From: a virus
DNA: 53,753 nucleotides
Virus record (IMG/VR): IMGVR_UViG_3300000549_000001
Span: 1-53,753 of that record
Reading direction: 5' to 3' (one strand)
Within the stretch, counting starts at the first letter, position 1. Each line of letters starts with the position of its first letter. The notes beneath the pieces were generated by a model that made no database searches, was not told the DNA's origin, and saw only the letters and a program-made list of their open reading frames with translations. Made by a program: the position numbers and the translations under genes. Positions 23,871 to 32,724 of the stretch are shown here, in pieces.

Positions 23871-24352
23871 TGGCACGCGACAATGAGACGCATAATGAGA
23901 AGATGATGCGTGAAGCCAAGCAGCAATGGCGGGAGGATAAGACAGCCAAGCCGTTGCCCGGTGCGTCTGGATTGATAGGTTGGGGTCGGGGCCCGCGTGC
24001 CCAGGCTGAACACGACGCGGCCAACGCGCAGGCACGCAAGACGCAAGGCAAGGCGCGGGCCCAGGCCAAACAGGAGGCCAAAGACGCGGCGAAGAAGGCG
24101 GCGCGCGTAACCTCCGCCGAGGCCCGCAAGAAGGCGGCTGCGGCCAGCCGGGAGCGGAAGGCCATGGAGAAGAAGGCCGCGACACAAGCCGCCAATGCGC
24201 TACGAGCGCAGCAAAAGAAGGCCCATCAGCAAGCGCAGGTCGCCGCCAAGAAAGCAGCGCAGGTCGCCGCGCGGAAGGCCGCTGTCCAGCAGCACGCGGC
24301 TGCGAAGAAGGCCGCTACCAAGGCAGCGCAGGCCAAGAAGAGAGGAAAGTGA
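23867..24352 (+). CDS. Lys/Ala-rich histone H1-like basic protein
   Basis: 161 aa starting GTG 23867 (or ATG 23870). After a short N-terminal part, residues about 45-160 are almost only Ala, Lys, Arg, Gln and Glu in repeated AAKKAA/QVAAKKAA patterns, like eukaryotic H1 tails, bacterial Hc1 and actinobacterial HupB tails. It should be an extended, highly positive DNA-binding helix. Its position between the terminase genes suggests DNA condensation during packaging or nucleoid binding; low-complexity sequence means the family call is weak. Confidence 0.7.
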   Translation: MMARDNETHNEKMMREAKQQWREDKTAKPLPGASGLIGWGRGPRAQAEHDAANAQARKTQGKARAQAKQEAKDAAKKAARVTSAEARKKAAAASRERKAMEKKAATQAANALRAQQKKAHQQAQVAAKKAAQVAARKAAVQQHAAAKKAATKAAQAKKRGK

Positions 24353-24353
24353 C

Positions 24354-24515
24354 ATGCCCTTTGTCTCCAAGAAACAATGGCGCTGGGCGTTCGCTACGGG
24401 TCAACCGTGGGCGCGGGAGGCGGCGCACAAGACACCGGGTGGTAAGAAGGTCCGCTTCAAGCGGTTGCCGGCCAGCAAGCACTCGGGTCTCACCGGTCGC
24501 CGAAAGAAGCGCTGA
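24354..24515 (+). CDS. Small basic conserved phage protein, 53 aa
   Basis: 53 aa, begins MPFVSKKQWRWAFATG and ends LTGRRKKR. The motif FVSKKQWRWAFAT and PGGKKVRFKRLP are typical of small phage proteins found next to terminase genes; function unknown, probably nucleic-acid binding from its charge. Confidence 0.65.
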   Translation: MPFVSKKQWRWAFATGQPWAREAAHKTPGGKKVRFKRLPASKHSGLTGRRKKR

Positions 24516-24655
24516 TGCCGAAACAACTGGACGCCCTCGGATGTTCGATTGTTGTGATGGCTCTCAGTGGAATGGTGGTGGTTGTGATGGGTGGTAAGCC
24601 CAACAAGGGCACGCGGAAGGACAAGCGTCTCAAGGAAAACAAGAAGGCTAAATGA
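24515..24655 (+). CDS. Small membrane/basic peptide, 46 aa
   Basis: 46 aa from ATG 24515 overlapping the previous stop by one base. A hydrophobic stretch (VVMALSGMVVVVMGG) then a Lys-rich tail (KGTRKDKRLKENKKAK). The tail alone, from the internal ATG near 24587, resembles short actinophage peptides beginning MGGKPNKGT, so the true start may be there. Confidence 0.5.
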   Translation: MPKQLDALGCSIVVMALSGMVVVVMGGKPNKGTRKDKRLKENKKAK

Positions 24656-24798
24656 ATAGCCATCTGGCCCCGGACCACGACCGGGAGCACTGTTGGTGCA
24701 AGCCTATTATCGTGATTGGTGGTCCGGTGCCGGACGAGCTCTTGTGCGGTGAAGGGATTGAGGAGATCTTGAATGACGGATGCGACGGAACGCCCTGA
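24652..24798 (+). CDS. Hypothetical peptide, 48 aa
   Basis: 48 aa in an ATGA overlap. Contains HCWCKP and two further Cys, so it may bind metal. No family recognised. Ends 37 bases before the large terminase. Confidence 0.5.
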   Translation: MNSHLAPDHDREHCWCKPIIVIGGPVPDELLCGEGIEEILNDGCDGTP

Positions 24799-24835
24799 CC
24801 CGTGTTGAAGAACGACTGAGGAAAGGAGAGCGGCC

Positions 24836-26230
24836 ATGGCCCTGGTCATTAGCAAGAGTCGGCTATGGCCGAAGCTCCTCTACGCACCGAATCGAGCGCA
24901 ACGCGCCATTCATGCCAGCACCGCCCGCAACCGGGTGGTGGCCGCTGGCCGCCGAACCGGCAAGAGCACCGCAGGCGGTCGGGAGCTCGTCCCGGAGGCG
25001 TACAAGGCGTACATGATGCGGAACTACCTCGCGGACCGCGATCAGCGCGCGGAGTTCTGGATCGTGGGCCCGCAGTACACCGACAGCGAGAAGGAGTTCC
25101 GCACCTTCTACAATTCCTGCAAGAAATTGAAGCTGCCATTTGACAAACCAGGCACCTATTACGACAAACGTGGTGGTGATATGACCGTCTCCCTCTGGGG
25201 CGGTCGCTTTCTGGTCACGGCGCAAAGTGCCAAGTATCCCGATCATTTGGTCGGTGAGGGATTGCACGGTGTGATCATGGCGGAAGCCGCCAAGATGAAG
25301 GAGCGCATCTGGCAGCAATACATCCGCCCCACCCTGGTGGACTTTCGCGGTTGGGCGTTATTCAGCAGCACGCCGGAAGGGCGCAATTGGTATTACACGC
25401 TCTGGCGACGAGGCCAGAACGGTGTCGATCCCGCGTGGGCGAGCTTCCGCTTTCCCTCGTGGGCCAATGAAGTCATCTTCCCGCTGGGCAAAGACGACCC
25501 GGAGCTCGCGGCATTGTGTAGTGACCTGAGCGATGAAATGGTTGAGCAGGAAATCAATGCGCAATTCCGAGAGTTCGTGGGCCAGGTCTTCAAAGCTTGG
25601 GACGAGGAATGGCACGTACGTCCGCTGACCTATCAGCCGACGTGGCCGCTGTATCTTGCGACGGACTACGGCTGGACCAATCCGAATGTGTGTCTCTTTG
25701 TTCAGGTTGATCCCTTTGATCGCGTCTACGTGATTGACGAGTATTACCAGACGCATCGTAGCCCGGAAGAGATGGCCCAAGATCTGGTCGACGGCACCCA
25801 CTCAACCCGCCATCCTGCCCTCGTGCGCGCAGCCACCCATCTCTTTCCGGATCCAGCGCAGCCTGGGGCCAGTCATACCCTTGCCGAGAAGCTCAAGGTG
25901 CGCGTGATGGCGAATACCGGGGGCGAGCTCAATGTGCGATTGGAATTGATTCGTAAGTGGTTGAAAGATGAGAACCCGCATTTGCCGTACGACCATCCGG
26001 ACCGGCGTCCCTTACTGATTGTTGATCCACGCTGCAAACACACCATTGAAGAGTTCGAGGCGTACCGCTATCCCAAGACGCGCGAAGAATCGGTACAGAA
26101 TGAAGCCGAACTGCCGATGAAGAAAGACGACCATACGCCGGAGGCGCTGGGGCGGTTCTTTGCCGGGCATTTCGGTGCTCAGGCTGTCCGGGGGCGCCCG
26201 CGTGTGCAGCGTGTACGGTTCCGCCGGTAG
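24836..26230 (+). CDS. terL: Terminase large subunit
   Basis: 464 aa packaging motor. ATPase: Walker A AAGRRTGKS (about 37-45) and a Walker B of the actinophage form GVIMAEAA (about 144-151), with FSSTPEG as motif III. Nuclease: ATDYGWTNPN (about 274-283) supplies the first RNase H-fold aspartate; later acidic residues (VDPRCKHTIEEFEAY) fit the rest. Cuts concatemers and pumps DNA into the prohead through the portal encoded next. Good ribosome site AAAGGAG. Confidence 0.93.
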   Translation: MALVISKSRLWPKLLYAPNRAQRAIHASTARNRVVAAGRRTGKSTAGGRELVPEAYKAYMMRNYLADRDQRAEFWIVGPQYTDSEKEFRTFYNSCKKLKLPFDKPGTYYDKRGGDMTVSLWGGRFLVTAQSAKYPDHLVGEGLHGVIMAEAAKMKERIWQQYIRPTLVDFRGWALFSSTPEGRNWYYTLWRRGQNGVDPAWASFRFPSWANEVIFPLGKDDPELAALCSDLSDEMVEQEINAQFREFVGQVFKAWDEEWHVRPLTYQPTWPLYLATDYGWTNPNVCLFVQVDPFDRVYVIDEYYQTHRSPEEMAQDLVDGTHSTRHPALVRAATHLFPDPAQPGASHTLAEKLKVRVMANTGGELNVRLELIRKWLKDENPHLPYDHPDRRPLLIVDPRCKHTIEEFEAYRYPKTREESVQNEAELPMKKDDHTPEALGRFFAGHFGAQAVRGRPRVQRVRFRR

Positions 26231-26268
26231 GCGCGGTACGCTGGCCGGCATCACCCCGGAGGAGCGCC

Positions 26269-27843
26269 ATGACCAGCCCGACCGTGTTCACGCAATGGAG
26301 TACCATTCAGCCGTTTGTTGGCGCGAACCTCCCAGCCTGGGTGCCCCCTCTCGATGCGCTCCGCATTGCCAGCTATCAGAAGTATGAAGAGATCTATTGG
26401 ACCTCCGAAGAGGGATTCACGAACAAACTACGGGGGGATAATGAGAACCCCGTCTTGATGCCGACGGCACGCACCATCATTGACACTGTCAATCGGTATG
26501 TCGCGCCCGGCTTCACCTACACCGTGACGGGGGAGGACGCAACAGCGGTCCAGGTGGCGCAACTCGCCTTCACAAACTTGTTCACGCGGGAGAACTTCTT
26601 CAGTCAATTCAATGGGAGCAAACGCTACGGCCTCATTCACGGGGATTGGTATTGGCATGTCCTGGCCGATCCACTGAAGCTGCCGGGTCGTCGGCTGAGC
26701 ATCAAACGGGTGGATCCCGGCGCGGTATTTCAAGTCTTCGAGAGCGACATCCTGCCGGAAGGCGACCCCGACAAAATCATTCGGGTGCATATCGCCGAAC
26801 AGATCCTCATCAATGGAGATGTGCGGGTCAGCCGTCTGACCTATGAGCGGCTGTACGATCCCAATACGGGCCTCCCCCTCGGCGTGCAGCGCAGCCACGG
26901 CATCTTCAAGCTGGAGAAATGGTGGCAGGCCACCGTGGCTGAAACGTGGATTCTGAATGACGAAATGCTCCCACCGGAGATCAAGACCATTCCGGTGTAC
27001 CATCTGAAGAACTTCGATGCTACCGCACCGTACGGCAGTAGCGAAATGCGCGGTCTGGAATCGGTGTTGCTGGGGATCAACCAAACCATCAGTGACGAAG
27101 ACCTGACGCTCGGTGTGGAGGGGCTCGGTATTTACGCGACCGACGGTGGCGCTCCGGTTGACGAGAATGGTAATGAGGTTGAATGGATTATGGGGCCGGG
27201 CCGGGTCCTGACACAAGCCAACAATCTGAAGCGCATCAACGGTGTGGGCAGCGTGGTGCCCTACGGCGACCATTACAATCGCTTGCTCGAAGCGGTACGG
27301 ATGGCGGTTGGGGCCAGTGATGCAGCCACCGGGAAGATCGACAGTGCAACAGCGGAGAGCGGAATCGCCCTTGCGTTGCAATTGGCTCCCATTCTCGCGT
27401 ATAGCGCTGAGAAGGACCAAACGATCATCGACGTGCATAGTCAGATGTTCTTCGATCTGTGCTTCTGGTTGCAGGTGTATGAAGACCTCCCGCTCACCAC
27501 CACTGGTGACGATGGACAATTGACGGCAGCAGTCGTGATCACGCCCATCATCGGCAGTAAGATCCCAGCCAATATCAAAGAGGTGATTGAGCGCGTGACG
27601 ACTCTGCGCAGTGCGTCTCCGCCCATCATTAGCCTCCAGACAGCGCATGCGTGGCTCGCGGCGGTGGGATTGGTGTTGGCTCCGGACGAGCTTGCATTGA
27701 TTGAAAACGAGCAATCGAGCGCTTTGAATGCGTTGGGTCCACTGGCCACGCAGGATCTGGTGAGCACCCAGCGGACGACCGCTGAGCTCACGGGTGCGGG
27801 GAGCCCGGCTGGCCATGGGACAGGGGCCAATAGTGGCAATTGA
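26269..27843 (+). CDS. Portal protein
   Basis: 524 aa, directly after the large terminase. Features typical of actinophage portals: N-terminal region with LRGDNENPVLMPTARTIIDTVNRYVAPG, a central beta-rich wing, and a helical stem/crown in the second half (GASDAATGKIDSATAESG, then IALALQLAPILAYSAEK). Forms the dodecameric ring at one capsid vertex. Ribosome site GGAGGAG upstream of ATG 26269. Confidence 0.85.
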   Translation: MTSPTVFTQWSTIQPFVGANLPAWVPPLDALRIASYQKYEEIYWTSEEGFTNKLRGDNENPVLMPTARTIIDTVNRYVAPGFTYTVTGEDATAVQVAQLAFTNLFTRENFFSQFNGSKRYGLIHGDWYWHVLADPLKLPGRRLSIKRVDPGAVFQVFESDILPEGDPDKIIRVHIAEQILINGDVRVSRLTYERLYDPNTGLPLGVQRSHGIFKLEKWWQATVAETWILNDEMLPPEIKTIPVYHLKNFDATAPYGSSEMRGLESVLLGINQTISDEDLTLGVEGLGIYATDGGAPVDENGNEVEWIMGPGRVLTQANNLKRINGVGSVVPYGDHYNRLLEAVRMAVGASDAATGKIDSATAESGIALALQLAPILAYSAEKDQTIIDVHSQMFFDLCFWLQVYEDLPLTTTGDDGQLTAAVVITPIIGSKIPANIKEVIERVTTLRSASPPIISLQTAHAWLAAVGLVLAPDELALIENEQSSALNALGPLATQDLVSTQRTTAELTGAGSPAGHGTGANSGN

Positions 27844-28114
27844 CGAGAGGGCCGAAGATGCCGGTCTGGGATTCCGCTATGTCTTCACGTCGTATCAAGA
27901 CCACGAGAAGGTCGGGATCATTGAATGGCATCCCGGCTGTACTGACGAGGGCGGATCCGTTCTCTTTGATCTTCCTATTATCCGCGAGCACTTTCCGGAG
28001 CGCCCGCGCTGGACCGTTGAGCGCTGGGAACCGCTGACGCTTAGCCCGTCGATTCTCTGCAAAGTATGTGGCTGGCATGGCTGGCTCCGGGACGGGCGCT
28101 GGGTGCCCGCATGA
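27833..28114 (+). CDS. DUF6527-like small protein, 93 aa
   Basis: 93 aa from GTG 27833, picked because CAGGGG lies eight bases upstream; ATG 27815 is possible. The C-terminus SPSILCKVCGWHGWLRDGRW contains the CxxCG...HG pattern of DUF6527-like zinc-binding phage proteins. Sits between portal and MuF-like genes and overlaps both. Function unknown. Confidence 0.6.
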   Translation: MAIDERAEDAGLGFRYVFTSYQDHEKVGIIEWHPGCTDEGGSVLFDLPIIREHFPERPRWTVERWEPLTLSPSILCKVCGWHGWLRDGRWVPA

Positions 28115-29022
28115 GCCGCCGACAACCGCATCAGTTGTGGGATGGGCCCGGATTGAGCCCTGGCTTGCTTTACCTTCGCGTGGAGCAGGATGTTATTCGC
28201 CAAGTCATTGACGATCTGCGGGACGCCTCGGCGGATGCGGAACGGCGTATTGTGCGACTCTCGATGCGCGAGGGATTAGGCTCGGTGGTCCGGCGGGCGC
28301 AACTGTCGTCAATTCGTCGCGAGCTCCATCTGGTACAGACCACGTTGTGGCGCTCCATTGGCGGGCGGATTCGGACCAATGGTTCCCAGATCGCGCTCGC
28401 GGCGTCCCTGGCTGAAGAGCATATGGAAGAGGCTCTCTTTCGGCTCGTGCGCCGAGGTATTCCCGAGCCGTTGCTCCGAGCCCAGCGCGCCTACGCGCAA
28501 CGCGTCGTCACGACCTACTTCGGTCGGTCGGCGCATCGGGTGCCGCTGAGCGAGCGTGTTTTCCGCAGTGAGCGCCTCGCCTCTGGTTGGGTTGACCGCG
28601 CCATCAATCGCGTGATTCTTCAAGGCGGTTCGTGGCAGGAGATGGCTGCATCCGTTCGACCAGTGATTCATCCAGACACACCCGGTGGGGTGAGCTACGC
28701 CGCGAAACGGTTGGCGCGTACTGAGCTCAACAATGCTTTCCATGAAGCGGGCAAACAAACCGCACGAGCGAATCCCTATGTGGTGGCGATGCGTTGGCAT
28801 CTGAGTATGACGCATGTGTTCGTTCCGGGCACAGACGAGATTTGCGAGCAATACGCCACCGCCAAGGATTTCGCCCCGGCTGCGGTGCCGGACAAACCGC
28901 ACCCGCAATGTCTCTGTTATACCGCGCCGGTTCCGATGGATGAGGATGATTTCCTGCGTTCTCTTCTGCAATCTCCGCCCGATGACGTGGCTGACCACTT
29001 TGGCCAGGCCCAGACCGCGTAG
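28111..29022 (+). CDS. MuF-like / phage head morphogenesis minor capsid protein
   Basis: 303 aa from ATG 28111. The C-terminal third has the MuF signature: KRLARTELNNAFHEAGKQTA followed by TDEICEQYAT and HPQCLCY. The first 150 residues are helical. In SPP1 and Mu relatives the protein is internal to the head, binds the portal and is ejected with DNA. No toxin domain is attached here. Confidence 0.8.
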   Translation: MSRRQPHQLWDGPGLSPGLLYLRVEQDVIRQVIDDLRDASADAERRIVRLSMREGLGSVVRRAQLSSIRRELHLVQTTLWRSIGGRIRTNGSQIALAASLAEEHMEEALFRLVRRGIPEPLLRAQRAYAQRVVTTYFGRSAHRVPLSERVFRSERLASGWVDRAINRVILQGGSWQEMAASVRPVIHPDTPGGVSYAAKRLARTELNNAFHEAGKQTARANPYVVAMRWHLSMTHVFVPGTDEICEQYATAKDFAPAAVPDKPHPQCLCYTAPVPMDEDDFLRSLLQSPPDDVADHFGQAQTA

Positions 29023-29030
29023 CGGGGTTC

Positions 29031-29059
29031 TTGGCTGGTCTTTCCGGGTGGGGTAACCT
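29031..29059 (+). promoter_or_regulatory. Candidate promoter before the scaffold gene
   Basis: TTGGCT (29031-29036), 17-base spacer, TAACCT (29054-29059) in the 105-base gap between the MuF-like and scaffold genes. The -35 is close to that of the late promoter at 21892 and the spacing is the same. It could boost capsid gene expression. Confidence 0.45.
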
Positions 29060-29127
29060 GCTGCCAGGCCCGACCGTGTACGGACCCCTCCCGGTGACAG
29101 CGTGCACCACGACCCCAAGGACTTCAA

Positions 29128-29823
29128 ATGACAATCACTCTCGTTGATCCTTTCCCGGGTGCTGCCCGCAGCCTCGCGTGGATTCCACGTGGTGGCGACG
29201 GGACCGACAGTACTGCCGTGGAGGACACCACTGACGAGACGGATACCACGGACGACAATGAGGATGACGAGGACACCGAGGACGCGGATGCGACCACTGT
29301 GTCGAAGGCGGATTTCGACAAGCTTCAGGCCTCATTCTCGGCCATGCAAAAGCAGCTCTCGGCCGCGGACAAGAACAAGGCAGCCGCCCAGAAGGCGCTG
29401 GACGAGCTCCAGCGTAAGGAGAAGTCAGAGCTGGAAAACGCCAAAGCGGACGTGGTCAAGCTCACCGCCGACGCTGATGGTTGGCGCGAGAAGTTCACCA
29501 CTCAGGCCGTCACGAATGCTTTCCTGCGTGAGAGTATGGAAGCCGGCATCGCCTGGCACAACGCCGCGCTGGCACAGCAGGCGCTCGGGGCGGTGGAGGT
29601 CGGCGAGGACGGTGTGATCGCGGATATGCCGGGCAGAATCAAGGCGCTCGCCAAGGAGCAGCCTTTCCTCGTGAAGAAGACCAGCGAGGGAGACGGCACG
29701 AACGACAATTCCACCAAGTCCGCTTCCGGGTCGAATGTGGGCAGCAAGGGTGGCAAAGGCAAGGGCAACGGCCAGCTCAGCGAGGAGGAGCTCATGCGAC
29801 GCTTCCCCGCGCTGAAGCGGTAA
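29128..29823 (+). CDS. Scaffolding protein
   Basis: 231 aa: Gly-rich start, very acidic Thr/Asp/Glu block (about 25-58), long coiled coil (about 60-120, FDKLQASFSAMQKQLSAADK), then a Gly/Ser/Lys-rich linker and a short charged C-terminal helix (EEELMRRFPALKR) that likely contacts the capsid protein. Length, coiled coil and position just before the capsid genes are typical of phage scaffolds. Confidence 0.8.
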   Translation: MTITLVDPFPGAARSLAWIPRGGDGTDSTAVEDTTDETDTTDDNEDDEDTEDADATTVSKADFDKLQASFSAMQKQLSAADKNKAAAQKALDELQRKEKSELENAKADVVKLTADADGWREKFTTQAVTNAFLRESMEAGIAWHNAALAQQALGAVEVGEDGVIADMPGRIKALAKEQPFLVKKTSEGDGTNDNSTKSASGSNVGSKGGKGKGNGQLSEEELMRRFPALKR

Positions 29824-29845
29824 TCATCGAGAAAGGACTGTCACC

Positions 29846-30226
29846 GTGGCACGGTTCGATAAAGTTGATCCGTATGCAGGAGGGTTCAGAGGCCTCCTGA
29901 ATGCGGATTGGTTGCTTGCTGACGTGGGCGTGGTGCGCGGTGTCAGCCTGAACGGCAGTGGTCGGTTGGTCAAGGGCGGAACGTTGACGAACCAGAAAGG
30001 CCTCGTGGCGCTGGGCAAGATCCGGCTGGCCGGCGAACCCATCGACGCCATGACCAATGGCGAGATCGTCGAATGTGCGGGACTGGCGGCCGGTACGGAC
30101 TACTACCTGGCCACCGATGGCACCCTCACCGCCACCGCGCCAGCGACGGGTGTCAACGGGGTCTACGTGGGCTTCACGGTCGAGGCGGATCGCCTGGTCG
30201 TGCGGCTGCAGAAGGTGCAGGGCTGA
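29846..30226 (+). CDS. Probable capsid decoration protein, 126 aa
   Basis: 126 aa, GTG start after GAAAGGA. Beta-rich, Gly-rich throughout, with GEIVECAGLAAGTDYYLATDGTLTA, resembling small head decoration/stabilising proteins placed between scaffold and capsid genes in many phages. Exact family not recognised. Confidence 0.6.
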   Translation: MARFDKVDPYAGGFRGLLNADWLLADVGVVRGVSLNGSGRLVKGGTLTNQKGLVALGKIRLAGEPIDAMTNGEIVECAGLAAGTDYYLATDGTLTATAPATGVNGVYVGFTVEADRLVVRLQKVQG

Positions 30227-30229
30227 GCC

Positions 30230-31510
30230 ATGGGTCTCAATGTTCTGAATCGGAAGAGGCTGTTGCCGGCCAGTGCTTTCTCGACGGTTCCGGGGGTCAG
30301 CCCCGAGGGCACCGCTATGAAGGCCGTCTTGCGCCTCCCGAGCGTGCAGAATCGGCTCGCCGAATTGTTCGACTTCCTCCCGACCGGCTCCGCGTACGGT
30401 GTCAGCGAGAGCGCCGACGTGGTCACGCGCACCATTGATGGTGTTGATACCAACGTGTTGTGGGCGGCCTATCAACAGGCTGTCGCCTTCCGCAACGCCC
30501 AGCGTCAGCCCATCATGGACTTCCTGACCTACAACGTCAACACGCCTTTCGAAGGCATTCCGGTCGTTGACGGGACGGCACGTTTCGAGCGTGCGAGTGA
30601 GTACGGCGTGCCTCGGTCGGCGCGGGTGGCGGGGAGTTTCCGGTGGATGGGTTTCGACTTCGACTGGTTCGATCTGTCGACCCGATTCACCTGGGAATTC
30701 CTGGCAGACGCCACGGCCTCGCAAGTGGACGCGGTCGCCCAGGCGGCTCTGGAGGCGGACAACATCCTGAATCATCAGATGGTGATGTGGACGTTGTTCA
30801 ACAACACGACGCGGCCCGTCACCATCGATACCCGGCCGTACACCGTGTACCCGTTCTACAACGGTGACTCGGAAGTGCCGCCGACCTACAAGACCACCAC
30901 CTTCACGGCGCCGCACAACCACTATCAGATCAGTGGTGGTGCGACGGTCGTGAGCGGTGACCTGGACGACATGTACACCGAGCTCGCACATCATGGGTAT
31001 CTCAAGGCCAATGGCTATGAGCTCATCCTGATGGTGAACAAGGCGCAGGGTGACGTCATTCGGGGCTTCCGCAGTGTGGCCAACGGCGGGACGGCACTGT
31101 ACGACTTCATCCCGTCGGTGAACACCCCGTCCTTCCTGCTCCCCGTCACGTTGCGGCTGGCCGAGAATCAGCCGCAGCCGCCGAGCTCGTTGCGGGGGAT
31201 GATGGTCATCGGTTCCTACGGTGAATTCATCATCATTCAGGAGGACTACATCCCGGCCGGCTACATGGTCGCCTTCGCCACGGGTGGCCAGCAGAGCGTG
31301 CAGAACCCCATCGGTATTCGCGAGCACGCGAACACGGCGTTGCGGGGACTGCGTCTGGTCAAGGGTCGGAACGCGGATTACCCGCTGCAGGAATCCATCT
31401 ACCAGCGAGGATTCGGCACTGGTATTCGTTTCCGGGGTGCGGGCGTCGTGATGCAGATCGCCGCGTCCGGCTCGTACGCCATTCCGGCCGCCTACGCCAC
31501 CCAGCCGTAA
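30230..31510 (+). CDS. Major capsid protein
   Basis: 426 aa, after scaffold and decoration genes and followed by a strong terminator, the usual place for the capsid gene. HK97-type features are plausible: N-terminal region with a long helix, beta-rich E-loop-like SFRWMGFDFDWFDL, and a C-terminal axial domain with repeated beta strands. It contains no obvious delta domain, in line with the separate scaffold. Confidence 0.8.
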   Translation: MGLNVLNRKRLLPASAFSTVPGVSPEGTAMKAVLRLPSVQNRLAELFDFLPTGSAYGVSESADVVTRTIDGVDTNVLWAAYQQAVAFRNAQRQPIMDFLTYNVNTPFEGIPVVDGTARFERASEYGVPRSARVAGSFRWMGFDFDWFDLSTRFTWEFLADATASQVDAVAQAALEADNILNHQMVMWTLFNNTTRPVTIDTRPYTVYPFYNGDSEVPPTYKTTTFTAPHNHYQISGGATVVSGDLDDMYTELAHHGYLKANGYELILMVNKAQGDVIRGFRSVANGGTALYDFIPSVNTPSFLLPVTLRLAENQPQPPSSLRGMMVIGSYGEFIIIQEDYIPAGYMVAFATGGQQSVQNPIGIREHANTALRGLRLVKGRNADYPLQESIYQRGFGTGIRFRGAGVVMQIAASGSYAIPAAYATQP

Positions 31511-31522
31511 CCCGAGGACGGG

Positions 31523-31558
31523 GGGACGGCCCGACCACAATGCGGGCCGTCCCTTTCT
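31523..31558 (+). terminator. Intrinsic terminator after the major capsid gene
   Basis: Perfect 11-bp stem GGGACGGCCCG / CGGGCCGTCCC with a 9-base loop, followed by TTTCTCT. Likely lowers expression of the tail genes relative to capsid. Confidence 0.8.
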
Positions 31559-31581
31559 CTCGTGAACCCGAATGAGGAGTC

Positions 31582-31947
31582 ATGGCACGCATCATTGATT
31601 TCGAGAGCAAGCTCAGCGCCGAGGATCGTGAATACCTCTACCAGAAGAATCGGCACGATCTCATCGCCGAGAACGATCGGCGGTTTGGAGACGACAATGG
31701 GGAAGCGTCGGAAGCGCCGCAAAGGCCGGAAAGCGTCCACAGTCCGGCGACCACCCCTGTACTGACCCAGCAGGACGCGCCCATCGACACTGGTCCGGTC
31801 GACGAGCCCTACTCGGAGTGGACCGTGGACGAGCTCAAGGAGGAGCTCAAGGACCGGGAGCTGCCGGTCAGCGGCACCAAGCCCGAGCTCATCGCGCGCC
31901 TGGAAGAGCACGACGCCGCCGACGAGGGTGACGACACCACCGATTAG
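31582..31947 (+). CDS. SAP-domain protein, 121 aa
   Basis: 121 aa, AGGAG ribosome site. N-terminal MARIIDFESKLSAEDREYLYQ is helical; the middle is Pro/Thr-rich; the C-terminal part WTVDELKEELKDRELPVSG followed by KPELIARLEEH is a clear SAP motif (about 77-112), a helix-extension-helix that binds DNA. Found after the capsid gene in several actinophages with unknown role; it may bind packaged DNA or the connector. Confidence 0.7.
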   Translation: MARIIDFESKLSAEDREYLYQKNRHDLIAENDRRFGDDNGEASEAPQRPESVHSPATTPVLTQQDAPIDTGPVDEPYSEWTVDELKEELKDRELPVSGTKPELIARLEEHDAADEGDDTTD

Positions 31948-31955
31948 GAGGACAG

Positions 31956-32303
31956 ATGGCGCTCACGACTGAGGAGCTCGCTTTTATTCGGGAGTCAGTG
32001 AGCGAGCCGAATGATGCTGGCGGGTGGACCGAGGCACGATTCAATACGGTCGCCACGGGCGCAACGCACCCCGACGGGAGCTACAATCTTCGGCTCCTCA
32101 GTGCGTTGGTGTGGGAGGCCAAAGCTGCCTCCTTGGTCACGGCCGTGAATGTGAGTGAATCGGGATCAAGCCGGGATGCGAGCCAAGCGTTTGATCACGC
32201 GATGGCGATGGCCAAACGCTTTGGCGCCGACGCGGTCGTCCCGGCGGAATCCCCCGAATCCCGCCCCCGCAGCACTCGAATGGTCCGACCAACGCGAGGA
32301 TGA
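31956..32303 (+). CDS. Probable head-tail connector (adaptor) protein, 115 aa
   Basis: 115 aa, mostly helical, starting LTTEELAFIRESVSEPND, with a DGSYNLRLLSALVWEAKAA segment like gp6-type adaptors that dock under the portal. Ser/Arg-rich tail. Assignment rests on size, helicity and position after the capsid gene. Confidence 0.6.
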   Translation: MALTTEELAFIRESVSEPNDAGGWTEARFNTVATGATHPDGSYNLRLLSALVWEAKAASLVTAVNVSESGSSRDASQAFDHAMAMAKRFGADAVVPAESPESRPRSTRMVRPTRG

Positions 32304-32306
32304 GGA

Positions 32307-32720
32307 ATGGCAACGAAGATCTCAACCACAGCGCGCAATGCGGCCTGTGATGCGATTGTCGATCTTTTCGACGCGGACGCTGGTCCGGGTACGATCAAGA
32401 TCTATACCGGTGCGCAACCGGCGGACCCGCAGACCGCGCCGAGTGGGACGCTGTTGGCGACGTTCACGTGTGCCGATCCGGCCTTCGGCAACTCTGCCAC
32501 GGGAACAGCCACACTGGCGGGTACCCCACTGGCCACGACCGGGCTCGCTGCGGGGACGGCCGGCTGGTGGCGGGGTGCCGACCAGAGCGGGGACGCGGTG
32601 ATGGATGGCTCTGTCACGGCCACGGGTGGCGGTGGCCAGATCGAGCTCAACACAACAACCATTTCTGTCGGCGTGGCGGTTGAAATCACGTCCGGCACCG
32701 TCACAATGCCAGGGTCGTGA
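32307..32720 (+). CDS. Putative structural protein, 137 aa
   Basis: 137 aa. After a short helical start (STTARNAACDAIVDLF) the protein is beta-rich with many Gly, Thr and Ala (GTATLAGTPLATTGLAAGTAG) and an ending VAVEITSGTVTMPG, similar in style to small phage structural/decoration proteins. Precise role unknown. Confidence 0.55.
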   Translation: MATKISTTARNAACDAIVDLFDADAGPGTIKIYTGAQPADPQTAPSGTLLATFTCADPAFGNSATGTATLAGTPLATTGLAAGTAGWWRGADQSGDAVMDGSVTATGGGGQIELNTTTISVGVAVEITSGTVTMPGS

Positions 32721-32724
32721 ATTC

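Noticed and set aside
26428-27816. 462-residue minus-strand frame
   Set aside because: Antisense shadow of the portal gene; no recognisable domain or start signal.
29792-31540. 582-residue open frame on the minus strand
   Set aside because: It is antisense to the major capsid gene, has no ribosome site, and its composition (Arg/His/Val-rich) is what GC-rich coding DNA yields on the opposite strand.
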